Shown here: positions 23,613 to 35,820 of the stretch, in pieces
Layout: each line of letters begins with the position of its first letter
Position numbering within the stretch: position 1 is the first letter of the stretch
NCBI GenBank assembly: GCA_030848705.1
Contig: CM061242.1
Coordinates: 63,189,064-63,253,063, forward strand
Length of the DNA: 64,000 nt
Direction: 5' to 3'
From: Heracleum sosnowskyi
Taxonomy: Eukaryota; Streptophyta; Magnoliopsida; Apiales; Apiaceae
Program-made: the position numbers and the translations under genes
Notes under the pieces: generated by a model
The model's database searches: none
What the model was told of the DNA's origin: nothing
What the model saw: only the letters and a program-made list of their open reading frames with translations

Positions 23613-26019
23613 TATCGACGAGATCGATGCAACAACTGGGATAACAATGAAGAATAAACAATGACATGCTCAACAAGGTTAAGTCTGATATGAAACAGAC
23701 AATATGATATCAACAGAAAGTGTAACAAGTCAATATAGAGTAGGGTTCAAAGAATAAACAATAACATGCTTAACAAGATTGAATCTGATATGAAACAGAC
23801 AATATGATATCAACAGAAAAGGGTAACAAGTCAATATAGAGTAGGGTTCAAAGAACAGGCTCTAGATGGCCTCAATAGTTCAAATCATCACATTATGGAA
23901 GAATTAATTAAGGTTTACCAATCTGGTAAATGACAAGAGAGTCAAGTTCAAGTTTAAGAAGAATTCAAGGTGAAGTTTATAAATGAAGAAAACAAGGGTT
24001 TATCAACTTCTGACAGAAATAGTTCAAGTCCTTCGAACATGTACTTATAATAGATAAGCCTTGTACTTGAAGGAAGTAAACTAAATCATGCACAGCATAT
24101 ATGAATTCGAATCAGGGAATGGATCAGATGATCGCATTAACAAGAAAGGATAACAAGGTTTGCATAGATGCAAGGTGAAAAATGGAATACTTGAAGGGCA
24201 AGCAACACCACTTCAGAATTTCAGAATAAGTTTTCCCTCATAGGGTTCACAAGTTCTCGCTCATCTAGGGTTGGTAATATTCCAACTTAGCATTTTTAAA
24301 TCAAGTCTTTGAAAGAAGGCCTTAGTATACAGCCCATAACTATCTTTTCAATCATTTCAATATAATAATTATATCTCTCCGATCAATATGAAAATATGAA
24401 TCTAAACCAAAAAGGTATAAAAGAGTACTCGTCAATTTACGAGATTAAATAACATACTTGCAATTCAATGCAAAGAAATCAACATTTGAAAATTCAGTAA
24501 TAAGCATTCAACATGCATACTAATAATTCAAGATAATATCCCTTAATTAATAAGCAAGGGTATAAACACTTGCCTCTGGTCCTTAGCTATTTCGTAACGC
24601 TGAAACAATATGATTCCCTCCTTATCCTGTCTTATCGCACGATTCTCTACTCTCGTCCTTCTTTGCTTTAACGCTCTTGAGAATACCACTAGTCTGCTTT
24701 TACCATTTTGAATCCACGTGCCAGCCTCGATAGTCAAACATGAGACGGTACTTAGTCTTCAACGTATAATTCTCATATTCCATAAATGATTGTAACTTAA
24801 CCTCGATAATCTGACTCGTCTCGTCCAATAGCCTTTGTTGCATAGACAACCACATTTCAATTGATAGAATGATCACAACTAACTATACAAGTAATCCTCG
24901 TAACTCGCTTGACGAAACTCCCCATACTATAAAAGTCAACATCTAAGTCAACGGCCTCGTAAATCTCACTTTCTAACATAACCGACAAATTTCTATCCCA
25001 ACTACCCCTCGTGATGATATTAGACACGACCAAATACTCAAACAAGTCTCAACACAATTTATTCGCATGCATGACTCAACAACAGATAATTCACATCATT
25101 CACATAACATATTTAAACAAGTAACCGGTTATGTATCGGACGCCCGATCTAATTTACGATATTTAAAACTCAGACACTAGCCCTAGTACGGGCATATACG
25201 GACTATAAAACACATTACACAACTCATACAAACCATATAGCACTTATAACTATTTTTAAAACATCATACGAAACTTATTTGAATTTAAATAAGCCACAAA
25301 CAATTTTTAAATCAAAAATCGGATTTTTAAATCCAATATAAGTATTTTAAATGCAATTAAATCAATTAATAAAATTAATTGACACTCTTTAAATGCTCAA
25401 ACTATTTTTAAATAAATGAACCAAGCTAGAAAATAATTAAACTTAATTTTAATTAATTAAATCTAATTAATAATTAATTATTAAGAATTATCTGATTAAA
25501 AGAATTAATGAATTAATTAAATAAATTAATTATTAATCAAAAATAATTAAAATAATTAAATTTAATCAATTTTCGAATTTAAATAAATATTTATGAATTT
25601 ATAAAATTTTCGGAATAATAAAATGTATTTTTAAATCAAAGATATGATTTTTAGAATTATAAAACTATTTTTGAATTATTTTTAAAATAAAAATCCAGAA
25701 ACAGTTTTTAGAAATACAATTAGGGTTTTCTGGATCGAAACCGGGTCGGGTAGGGTTTTGAAAACGGGTCACCAAGAACAGTTTCCGGGTAGGCCAAGAA
25801 CACCACCGGAAAACTGGGTTTCCCAGTTTCCGGCCGTCGTCCGGCCATCGGAAAACTTTCCGGCGACGCCTAAAACACTTCCAACACACAGGGTTTTGTT
25901 CCAGATCGATTCTACATCACACACAACACTGACACCAGCCAAAAACGACGCGAAAACGACCAAAAACAGATAACCACCGACGGCGGCTCGTTTTCCGGCT
26001 AGTACAAAACACACACCAT
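23613..26019 (-). repeat. LARD-2 3' LTR, segment 2
   Basis: Continues the LTR interrupted by element B and matches about 41893-44300 with scattered substitutions. It ends inside a CA-rich stretch where Copia-1 is inserted. The segment carries the AT-rich block (about 25240-25690) and the GC-rich block with the imperfect hairpin (about 25730-26010). Confidence 0.9.
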
Positions 26020-27392
26020 TGTTAGGTCCTGATAAGTTTGTAGAAGGGGGGTTGAATACAAACTATACCGTTTTATCGAATTTGTCCTTTGAATAATTTA
26101 ACAATTAAGAACAAATTAATGCGGAATATAAATGAAACAAGATTCAAGTTAAATATAGCTTATATTAAACTTGAAGGGTGTTGCAAATACAATATGGATT
26201 ACAAAGTATTTATCTCAAACTAATTAATACAAATTTAGAATAAATTCGACATGAACTTTTCTAATATTTGTAATAAAAAGATCGAATGCTAAAAGCAAGT
26301 TCGAGATAAATTCTAGGGATAAAAATCCGCTAGATGATCAAAGCAATACAAGTAATCAACTTCTAGTGGTTTGGATTTAACAATACAAACTAGAATTAAT
26401 TGCTTGAGAAGAAATGATATCAAATGGCTTCTTCGTTTCTTGCTTGAGAGAGAAAAGGCTTCTGTGTGTTTGATATATCTGTGCTTATCTTTTCTGTCCA
26501 GCCGTCTTGATTTATAATACAATTGCCTTGTATGACCTGCTTAATTAAATCAAAATGATTTAATAAAACAATAATACACTTGTATGACCTAGCAACAGAA
26601 CTCGGTATGACCTGAGGTACTTCTACCAACTCTCGGTATGACCTAGCAGAGGTCATACCTAGCAGAGCTCGGTATGACCTAGCAGAGGTCATACAGAGTA
26701 TTAGGTCATACAGAGTATTTCTTCAGGTCAGGTCATACAGAGTATTTCTTCAGGTCAGGTCATACAGAGTATTAAATTAAATTCCTTTAATCAAATTAGT
26801 TAATTTAAATTCTTAATTAAATTAATTCTTTTCTAGAATTAAATTAATAAATAATTTAAACAACTAAATTAATTAATTTAATAAATAAATTAATTCTGAA
26901 AGAATTAATTTATTAATTAAATTGATTAATAATTTAATTAATCAAAAGAAGATAACTTAAAATCATTGCATTCCTTTATCTTCTGAAAACCACTGAATAT
27001 AGATGATTTAATTCCACTGATTGATGTCGTCATTCGATGCACTGTCTGGTTCATGAATAACTGACTTCAATGATAATTCTTCATCTTTAAAACATTTAAA
27101 GTTGTGGCTTCTTTTCTTTAGCTCTGATTAAACTCTGAATCCTGTACTTCTTCTGTCACCAACTGGAAATCTCTGTCACTGTAGTAAATCCACTTTCTTG
27201 AATACTTCACTGAGGCTTGAACAATAAATTGAACTTCTTTCAATGTAGAATAACTTCAAGTATGTAGATGACTTTAATCTTCAATCTCTTGACAGATAAA
27301 ACTCTCTGAGATTCCTGTGACCTTTAACCTAATATTTACTTATTACATTCTTGTTTAAGTTGAGTAGAATCCTCGAATTACAATGCCTTTCA
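26020..27392 (-). repeat. Copia-1 3' LTR (1373 bp)
   Basis: In element sense it starts TGAAAGGCATTG and ends AGGACCTAACA. It is 48 bp shorter than the 5' LTR. The whole difference is one 21-bp unit and one 27-bp unit in the U3 repeats. About eight substitutions separate the two LTRs. Confidence 0.92.
26587..26771. repeat. GGTATGACCT / AGGTCATACC hairpin and tandem repeats, 3' LTR copy
   Basis: Multiple copies of the 10-mer GGTATGACCT and of its reverse complement. One pair forms a hairpin with a 10-bp stem and AGCAG loop (about 26635-26659). A 27-bp unit (AGGTCATACAGAGTATTTCT plus TCAGGTC) is present twice here. Confidence 0.85.
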
Positions 27393-27408
27393 ATCTCCCC
27401 CTATTTGT
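27393..27408 (-). other. Copia-1 polypurine tract
   Basis: The minus strand reads AATAGGGGGAGAT directly before the LTR start TGAAAGG. This is the expected plus-strand primer position. Confidence 0.75.
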
Positions 27409-27652
27409 TTGTTAGAAAATAACAACCAAATACCTAGAGGATCACTCAACTAAAACCAAGAAAAAGATAAGACTCTTAAGCCTAAGTAAATACTAGAAAG
27501 TTCTGGATCAAATATGACATTTCCAGATTTCACCAGTAAAGATAAATACAAGACAGATGTTCCTCTAGACTGAACATATGATAACATTGAACCTGTCTTG
27601 ATTTATCTAAGCTCTATACATATAACAGTTACAAAACAGAGCTAACTTACCT

Positions 27653-28990
27653 TTACTCCCCTGAAACTCCCTCTTTACCTTTTATATCTTTTTCAGCTCC
27701 CTTTATACTAGCTTCACCAGAATTCTCTAGAAACTTCTCCCCCTTAGAAACTTCTAGAAACTTCTCCCCCTTAGTTGAGGAATTCTCTACAGATTTAACT
27801 TTAAGAGTATCTGAAGCCAGTAGGAGTTGAGATAGATGATGGAGTTGATCTTGGAAGTAAATTTGTCTTCTAGATTTCCTTGAGCAGTCCCAGCTGATTG
27901 TTGACAGAGGTGGAAGAAGAAGACCGTTCAACCACTTGTGCTTGCAAAATTTCTTTATCAGCCTGGGTTTTGAATAGATGTTCCTGTAGATCAGCTATGT
28001 GAGCTAACTACATTGCAGTGTATGTGTCTGTGTGTGCACTCACTTGAATTTCTCTTGTAAGTGTATCACTCATCTCACGTGCATGTGTTTCACTCAGTGT
28101 TTGACTCTTATCACTCAACATTAGCTGTCTGTTTGCTCCTTTTTGATCAGTACCTGCATTGAAACTCACCTTAGCCTCTTCAAGAGAGGTCAGTGGTGGT
28201 GCAATGGGAGTTCGCAAATCCCGATCCTCAATCATGTCTATCAAATCACTTGGATTTGAAATCTGAATTGCTTCAGTGATAGACTGACCAAGTTGCCTTC
28301 CACTTTCTCCAGATAAATCTGCGAGTGGAAAATCCCTTAGGGAACCAGAGGTGTTCACTCTGGGAGGGGAGAAAATGATTCTATTTAATTTGGCAAAGAA
28401 TCAAATTTTCCCTCAAATGCCTATGAAGGCACTTCTACCGTGACAATGGTAGGCACTGTAACCAGTTGCAGGTGCTCTGCTTTCACTGTGTCCTGAGTTT
28501 CATCTAATGAAATTGTTTTCTCCCATTGTGAGTAATGAGAGTGTGCTTGACTCAGTACAAAGTGCCATGGCCCTATGGCGAATTTCAATAGATTCATCCT
28601 GTTGAGAGAATGTCTCTAGATACAGTTCAGTGGCCATTTCAAAGTCCATATCCTATTGAGAGGATACAGATGGGCTGACAGATGCCTCAGTATATGTTGA
28701 ATTTCTTTATAGGAGGCAGAGCTGTGGGATCACTCACTGTTTCAATCAAAATACTTCTTTATTTAACAGTTGATTTCTGTTTAGGCTGAGAGTTCAAAAA
28801 GGTTGTAGACTCATTGTTTGGCTCTAAGACCTGGGATAGAGATTGTGGATCTACATTCCCTTGGTCAACCCTACCAACCACTTGGGTTCAGCAACAGTAA
28901 AAGAAGTTAATTGAGAGATAGAAAGTAATACCTGAATTGGATTTGGCACTGAATTTCCAGCTAAGCAAGAGCTAGATCAGAAATAATATA
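27653..28990 (-). pseudogene. Degenerate extra coding region between pol and the 3' LTR of Copia-1
   Basis: Open pieces on the minus strand include 28358-28008 (116 codons, Ser/Thr/Asp-rich, with LADLSGESGRQLGQSITEAI) and 27931-27653 (92 codons, ending in a Lys/Glu-rich segment). Between and upstream of them further frame fragments look coding-like but are broken. Some plant Copia lineages, SIRE/Maximus above all, carry an extra or envelope-like frame here. I cannot match these pieces to a known domain and see no clear transmembrane segment, so the assignment rests on position. Confidence 0.4.
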
Positions 28991-29417
28991 AAATGTATAC
29001 ACTATATTTACACAATCGACTAAGTCAAATAGAAAATAAAAGATAATAAATAATAATCAATAAAAATAAAATACAATAAAATATATATATAAAAAAAATA
29101 TTTACAGGAAACTATTTACATGCAATAACTATACAGAATAATATAGAGGTGCATAAAAATAATATAAACTTGCATAAATATTTAAACAACAATATTTACA
29201 ATCTGAAACTAACTTAAATGATTCTTGAATAAATAAATTTTCAATAAAAATAGGTTTCTCTATTTAAAAAATATGAGAAAAGTATTTTTAAAGAAAATAA
29301 ATTATTCAGAATATTTAAATTAACAAGCTTTATACAAAAACAAGAATTGGCAAAATATATCATTCAATATCAGCAAGAGAAAATGATTTTGAAAGAACAA
29401 ACATGACAGAGATATTG
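28991..29417. other. AT-rich non-coding stretch of Copia-1
   Basis: Very AT-rich DNA between the extra-frame remnant and the end of the RNase H frame. I see no gene or recognisable site in it. Confidence 0.6.
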
Positions 29418-30860
29418 TTAATCACTAAGACTGTTTAACATACCCAATTTACCAACTAACTTGATAAATGTGGATTCGTCAACAGATTTAGTGAATATAT
29501 CTGCAGTCTGTTCTTCTGTGGGTACAAAGTGTAACTCCACAGTTCCATTCATGACATGCTCTCTGATAAAATGATACCTGATATCAATGTGCTTCGTTCT
29601 CGAGTGCTGCACAGGGTTGTTGGAGATTGCTATGGCACTTGTATTATCACACAAAATAGGAATTTTGTCTAATGCAAAGCCATAGTCCTTTAATTGATTC
29701 CTTATCCATAAGATCTGAGCACAACAGCTTCCAGCAGCAATATATTCAGCTTCTGCTGTTGAATTGGAAACTGTTTGTTGTTTCTTGCTATACCAGGAAA
29801 TCAACCTACCTCCTAGGAATTGACAACTCCCAGAGGTACTTTTTCTATCCACAACACTACCTGCATAATCAGAATCTGTATATCCAACAAGATTAAAACC
29901 AGAATCTTTAGGGTACCAGATACCTAGATTAGGTGTACCCTTAAGATATCTCAAGATTCTTTTCACAGCAATGAGATGTACATCTCTAGGGTCCGCTTGG
30001 AACCTTGCACACAAGCATGTAGCATACATAATATCTGGTCTACTAGCAGTAAGATAGAGTAAGGAGCCAATCATACCTCTGTAGCTTGTAACATCTACCT
30101 TGATAGATTTGTCAGAAGCTCCAAGTTTGATGGCTGTTGAAGATGGAGTCCTTGCTGATGCTGAATCCTCCATGTGATACTTCTTGAGGAGTTCTTTGAG
30201 ATACTTGGATTGACAAATAAATATACCATTTGACCTTTGACTTACTTGTAATCCAAGAAAGAACTTCAGCTCACCCATCATACTCATTTCAAACTTACTC
30301 TGCATAAGCTCAGCAAATCTCTTACAGAGATTATCATTAGTAGACCCAAATATGATGTCATCCACATAGACTTGGACTAATATCATATCACTTTTGTGTT
30401 TCTTTGAAAAAAGAGTTTTGTCTATGATACCTCTAACAAAACCATTTTCTAAAAGAAAACCAGAGAGAGTGTCATACCATTTTCTTGGTGCTTGTTTGAG
30501 ACCATAGATAGCCTTGAAGAGAAAGTACACAAAGTCCAGCAGCTCCTGATTTTCAAAGCCAGGGGGCTGTTCCACATACACTTCTTCATCAAGTTCACCA
30601 TTCAGGAATGCACTCTTAACATCCATTTGATAGACTTTAAAACTGGAGTAAGCAGCAAATGCTAAGAACATCCTGATGGCCTCAAGTCTAGCCACTGGTG
30701 CATAGGTTTCATCATAGTCAATGCCTTCAGCTTGAGAATACCCTTGTGCAACCAGTCTTGCCTTGTTCCTTGTAACAATGCCATCCTCATCTAGCTTGTT
30801 CCTGTATACCCATCTAGTACCAACTACTTTCTTGTTCTTTGGCCTGGGTACCAGCTTTCA
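29418..30860 (-). pseudogene. pol: Copia-1 reverse transcriptase and RNase H, with a premature stop
   Basis: This is the continuation of the pol polyprotein, so it has no start codon of its own. The frame is open from just after a TGA at 30858-30860 (a Trp in related elements, one G-to-A step) to the natural stop at 29418. Motifs in order: WVYRNKLDEDG and ARLVAQGYSQ (before 30695), MDVKSAFLNGELDEEVYVEQ, YGLKQAPRKWY, the catalytic box YVDDIIFGSTN and LYLTASRPDIMYA. Then the RNase H with YTDSDYAG, TAEAEYIA, LCDNTSAI and TKHIDIRYHF, and finally the end motif TADIFTK. All catalytic residues are kept. It copies the element RNA into DNA. Confidence 0.92.
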
Positions 30861-31033
30861 GACTTGCTGTTGTTCAAATTGATTGAGTTCATCTTGCATA
30901 GCAATCACCCAATCTGGATCAGTCAGTGCTTCCTCAGTTTTCTTTGGCTCCATTTTAGATAAAAATGCTGAAAAATGACATTCATTCTGAGTTGCACTTC
31001 TAGTTTTAACTCCAACATCTGGATCACCAATGA

Positions 31034-32692
31034 TTAGCTCAAAAGGATGAGCTTTATTCCATACAGTCTGTCTTGGAAGATTTGATCTTGATGATTCGCC
31101 TTGAATTTCACTTTGATGTTGTGAGTGACTAGTTGATCCTTCATTTGCTCCCCTGAGTTGTTGCTTGATTGCCTTGATGATTCTTCTCCAGTGTTGGTGG
31201 TATCTCCATTGTTACCAGTGTTTCCACCACCATCACCATGATCATTATCATCATTGTTATTATCATCACCAGCAATAACTTCAGGTGGGGCTTCATCATC
31301 TGAATCTGAGTCTGGCAAGTTATCAAACTTCATTTTCTCAGATGAATCTGCTGTTTGGATATTAGGGAATGTAGTGTCATCAAAAGTAACATTGACACTT
31401 TCCTTTACCGTGTGATTGCCAACCAAGTAGACCCTGTAAGATCTTCTGGAATAACCAACAAAAATAGCTTCTTGTGCCTTTGCATCAAACTTGCCACGTT
31501 TCACATTGTCATCTAAAAGCACAAAGCATTTTGCTCCAAATACATGAAAGTATTTGACAGTTGGTTTCTTGTTGTTCATGATCTCATACGGAGTCTTCAT
31601 TAAGTCCTTGTTGATTAAAGTTCGATTCTGAGTATAACAAGCTGTATTCGCTGCTTCAGCCCAAAAGTACGTTGGAAGTTTGGACTCACTTAACATAGTC
31701 CTTGCAGCTTCAATCAATGTACGATTCTTTCTTTCCACTACTCCATTTTGTTGAGGAGTTCTAGGGGCAGAATACTGTCTTGTTATTCCTTTATCAGCAC
31801 AAAAGTCATTTAGAATGGCATTCTTGAATTCAGTACCATTATCTGACCTTATGGCTCTAACAGGGAATCTAGAATCCAGCTCAATCAACTTCACATGGCC
31901 AATCACCAGGTATGGGGTCTCATTCTTGGAATGTAGAAATAAAACCCATGTATATTTTGAAAAGTCATCAACAATCACAAGTGCATATTGCTTCTTTGAC
32001 ATGGACATCACATTAACTGGACCAAACAAATCCATGTGCAGTAGCTGAAGAGGTTCAGTTATTGATGATGTGTCAGTGCCCTTGTGAGAAGCTTTCTTTG
32101 ACTTTCCTTTCTGACATGCCTCACACAGTCCTTCCTGTGTAAATTCCATCTGAGGCAAACCTCTAACCAATTCCCTCTTGACTAAAGAGTTCATGGTTTT
32201 GAAGTTAAGGTGAGACATATTCTTGTGCCATAGCCAACTATCATCTGATGAAGCTTTAGCATAAAAACAATTAACTTCATCTTTGAATCCCGAGTTTAGA
32301 TCAGCTATGAACAAGTCACCTTTCCTTACTCCTTGAAGAGCAGGCTTTCCATTCTTCTTGTGAAGGATCTGACACTTCTCTCTTTCAAAGGAAACAGCAT
32401 ATCCTCTGTCACAGAACTGACTGATGCTGAGAAGATTGAACGTCAGACCTTCCACAAATGAAACATCTTCAATGATAACATTTCCGTACTTCAAACAGCC
32501 ATATCCTTTCGTAATACCCTTGCTGTTATCTCCAAAGGTAACTACTGGGCCAGCTTTCTCAACCAAATCTGATAGCAGGGCTCTATCTCCGGTCATATGC
32601 CTTGAACAGCCACTGTCAAGAATCCATATAACACGGTTTACCTGTTTAACTCCCTGCAATATCAAATTGATTAGACCTTCTTCGGAGCCCAA
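31034..32692 (-). pseudogene. pol: Copia-1 protease and integrase
   Basis: The frame opens without a true ATG. The aspartic protease active site LDSGCSRHMTG is at about residues 25-35. The integrase zinc finger (WHKNMSHLNF...CEACQKGK) is intact. The catalytic core shows the first Asp in LLHMDLFGPVN, the second in RSDNGTEFKN and the Glu in PQQNGVVERKNRTL. A low-complexity Asp/Asn/Gly-rich linker follows. The last 30 or so residues are in the wrong frame: the frame that continues towards RT begins near 31140-31170, so one frameshift lies there. It would mature the polyprotein and join the cDNA to the host chromosome. Confidence 0.92.
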
Positions 32693-33507
32693 AATTGATT
32701 GGGTCCGGCATACTTAAAGAACTGGCCTTTGTCAGGCAAAACAACATTTTTAGCTAAAACTACTTCAACCTCTTTCACATAAGAGCGTTTCCATTTATAA
32801 CCAGCCTTAACACATTTCTGAGTAGGCTTAGGGATAAATGAATCCACTCTAGTCTGAGGAGGACTAGTAGTCTTTGTTTTAACATGCTTCTTATTATTAA
32901 CATGTTGACGTGGAGCAGTCTTATCACTAGATACATGCTTTTTATTAAAGAAAGCATACATAACATTAAAAGCACAAGACATGCAATTACTCACACCACA
33001 TGCTTTATGAGAAGAATTAATAGCAGGCACGTTAGTTCTACAGTTGTTTTGATCCAACTTATGGATATCTGATTTAGTCTTTTTAGTTGTAGCAACTTTG
33101 ACTGGAATATCAGATATACATTTTTTGGACTGTTCAACTTCCAAAGCCATATCTTCTTCACGAATCTCTTCAGCAATGATTATAGAGTATTCATTCATAG
33201 GATCTGCTATGGATTCTTTACAGAAGGGTGTTTCAATACCCTTAAGTATATAAGGAACAACCTTTCCTTCTTCTCTGACTCTACAAGGTGTATTAATACC
33301 AAGCAATCCAATAGCCTCATTATAATCATAACCTATACTGACATGATTACCAATAGCTTGTTTATTGAAAATTTCTTTAGCCGTTTTACAAGAGTTGTAA
33401 TAGGCATTAGCTTTGGTTTTAAGCTCACTAATCTGATCTTTGAGAATGGTTTCCAGTTGTTGATACAATTTAACCCTTTTCTCAAGAATTGCTACCTTAT
33501 TAGTAAG
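32671..33507 (-). pseudogene. gag: Copia-1 gag C-terminal part, after an in-frame stop
   Basis: Same reading frame as the upstream gag frame, separated only by a TAA at 33508-33510. It is Lys-rich with short Cys-containing segments (CGVSNCMSC) and a basic stretch towards the end. It closes with GPNQFWAPKKV and a TAA. The protease frame is offset by one base and overlaps the end. Confidence 0.75.
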
Positions 33508-34920
33508 TTAATCTTGATTGATATGCACTAGTTTTAAATCTTTTATTTCCTTTTCAAGATTTGTGTTTAAAAGATTTATTCTATCATTTTCAGTGCATGC
33601 AGAACTTATGGTGCCACCAAGATGATGAATCATTTCAGTATCAGTGAATTTTACCTTAGACATGTTGGGTGGAGATAACATGGACTCAAAGAGTTTGTCT
33701 CCTATTGCCATGAGTGCAAGATTCCCAACTTCTTCATCTTCACTGTCAGTGTCATCCCAACTCTTTCCCTCAGCAACATAGGCTTTCCCAATCTTGTTCT
33801 TCTTGCTAGAATCAAATGGGTTCCTTGTCACTTGCTTTGGCTTTTTACATTCAGTAGCAAAGTGACCCAACTCATTGCAATTGTAGCATCTGATTGTGCT
33901 CCTTTCCACAGTTCCAGTTTTGTAGCCACCCCTTGTGCCACTTGAAGAGGAAGATCCACCTCTCTGAAATCTGGGTCTGAACTTAAGATTGGGATTCCTC
34001 TTGAATCTGAATTTCCCAAACTTCCTGACTATCAAAGCCAAATCACCATCCTCCAGCTGATCAAGTTCTTCTAAAGAATAGAAGTCACCACCAGATTGAT
34101 CAATGGATGTTAATCCATATTCAGCATCAATAACATTCATGTTAGAACTGGAAGGTTGAACAGCCTTCACTTCCAGTTTCTGTGGGACTTCAGCAGCTAG
34201 TGCAGTAGAAGTACTAACAATCTTCCCAGTTCCATACAGCTCCCTTTGTTGAATCTGCTCCAGCTCATAGGTCTTGAGAACACCATACAATCTTTCCAAA
34301 GCAATCTCATTCATATCTCTTGCTTCTCTAATGGCAGATATCTTGTGCTCCAAATGAGGTGGAAGTGTAAGAAGGAACTTCTTGTTAATCTCCTTGTTGG
34401 TGTAGTGCTTCCCATTGAGATTCAGATCATTGATTAATTTATTGTATCTCTCAAAAACCTGAGAGATACCTTCACCAGGGTTTGATCTGAAATGCTCATA
34501 TTGTGAGGTGAGAATTTCCAGCATATTCTCCCTAACTTCCTCTGTCCCCTCATTGATTATCTCTATGGTATCCCAAATGTGTTTGGCAGTATCACAATTT
34601 AGGACATGATTATGCATGATAGGATCAAGACAATCAATAAGGATCAACTGAAGACAGGAATCCAAGGTAACATCCTCTTTCTCATCAGGAGTGTACTCCT
34701 TGGGATCTTTAGGGTATGTACTAGCAGGCCTAGTAACAACGTTATCCTCTTTTATCTCTTCCTCAACAATCATAGGGACTTTGGGACCATTCTTCAGCAC
34801 ACCAATGTATTTAGGATTTGCAACCTTAAGAAATAGGAGCATTTTCTTCTTCCACATAGGATAATGCTCCTTGCTGAACATTGGGATTTTGACAGTACCA
34901 ACTTTCTGTGTAGTAGACAT
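33508..34920 (-). CDS. gag: Copia-1 gag
   Basis: Starts at a real ATG (34920) about 100 bp after the LTR, reading MSTTQKVGTVKIPMFSKEHY. The capsid-like core (UBN2-type gag domain) includes YPMWKKKMLLFLK, CDTAKHIWDTIE and RYNKLINDLN. A nucleocapsid zinc knuckle CYNCNELGHFATEC lies at about 33848-33890. The 470-residue frame ends at a TAA that a single base change explains, since the frame continues beyond it. Copia-2 gag is a clear relative. The protein would form the virus-like particle. Confidence 0.88.
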   Translation of the reverse strand: MSTTQKVGTVKIPMFSKEHYPMWKKKMLLFLKVANPKYIGVLKNGPKVPMIVEEEIKEDNVVTRPASTYPKDPKEYTPDEKEDVTLDSCLQLILIDCLDPIMHNHVLNCDTAKHIWDTIEIINEGTEEVRENMLEILTSQYEHFRSNPGEGISQVFERYNKLINDLNLNGKHYTNKEINKKFLLTLPPHLEHKISAIREARDMNEIALERLYGVLKTYELEQIQQRELYGTGKIVSTSTALAAEVPQKLEVKAVQPSSSNMNVIDAEYGLTSIDQSGGDFYSLEELDQLEDGDLALIVRKFGKFRFKRNPNLKFRPRFQRGGSSSSSGTRGGYKTGTVERSTIRCYNCNELGHFATECKKPKQVTRNPFDSSKKNKIGKAYVAEGKSWDDTDSEDEEVGNLALMAIGDKLFESMLSPPNMSKVKFTDTEMIHHLGGTISSACTENDRINLLNTNLEKEIKDLKLVHINQD

Positions 34921-35020
34921 CTTTTGAGATTTTTAGAATAATAAAAAATCAGAGTTTAAGAAAAATCTCAAACAATTGGATCTTTGATTTGTATATCAAT
35001 CAAAAGGCTCTGATGCCAAT
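34921..35020 (-). other. Copia-1 leader and primer binding site
   Basis: The minus strand just after the LTR end (CCTAACA) reads AT then TGGCATCAGAGCC at 35006-35018. This is the initiator Met tRNA site with one mismatch (C for T). A short AT-rich leader leads to the gag ATG. Confidence 0.85.
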
Positions 35021-35511
35021 TGTTAGGTCCTGATAAGTTTGTAGAAGGGGGGTTGAATACAAACTATACCGTTTTATCGAATTTGTCCTTTGAATAATTT
35101 AACAATTAAGAACAAATTAATGCGGAATATAAATGAAACAAGATTCAAGTTAAATATAGCTTATATTAAACTTGAAGGGTGTTGCAAATACAATATGGAT
35201 TACAAAGTATTTATCTCAAACTAATTAATACAAATTTAGAATAAATTCGACATGAACTTTTCTAATATTTGTAATAAAAAGATCGAATGCTAAAAGCAAG
35301 TTCGAGATAAATTCTAGGGATAAAAATCCGCTAGATGATCAAAGCAATACAAGTAATCAACTTCTAGTGGTTTGGATTTAACAATACAAACTAGAATTAA
35401 TTGCTTGAGAAGAAATGATATCAAATGGCTTCTTCGTTTCTTGCTTGAGAGAGAAAAGGCTTCTGTGTGTTTGATATATCTGTGCTTATCTTTTCTGTCC
35501 AGCCGTCTTGA

Positions 35512-35519
35512 TTTATAAT
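35512..35519 (-). promoter_or_regulatory. Candidate TATA box of Copia-1
   Basis: The minus strand reads ATTATAAAT. About 30 bp downstream starts a pyrimidine/AAG-rich segment typical of a transcript leader. The repeat cluster lies 70-310 bp upstream, as an enhancer would. Confidence 0.45.
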
Positions 35520-35587
35520 ACAATTGCCTTGTATGACCTGCTTAATTAAATCAAAATGATTTAATAAAACAATAATACACTTGTATG

Positions 35588-35820
35588 ACCTAGCAACAGA
35601 ACTTGGTATGACCTATATAAAACACGGTATGACCTGAGGTACTTCTACCAACTCTCGGTATGACCTAGCAGAGGTCATACCTAGCAGAGCTTGGTATGAC
35701 CTAGCAGAGGTCATACAGAGTATTAGGTCATACAGAGTATTTCTTCAGGTCAGGTCATACAGAGTATTTCTTCAGGTCAGGTCATACAGAGTATTTCTTC
35801 AGGCCAGGTCATACAGAGTA
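35588..35820. repeat. GGTATGACCT hairpin and 27-bp tandem repeats, 5' LTR copy
   Basis: Same cluster as in the 3' LTR but with three 27-bp units and an extra 21-bp unit (GGTATGACCTATATAAAACA plus C). The inverted pair GGTATGACCT...AGGTCATACC with a 5-base loop is at about 35656-35680. It lies upstream of the candidate TATA box in element sense. Confidence 0.85.

Noticed and set aside
26015..26019. A clean five-base target duplication for Copia-1
   Set aside because: Left ACCAT and right CACAC do not match. The site is inside a CA-rich tract where CACACCA occurs on both sides, so the duplication cannot be fixed.
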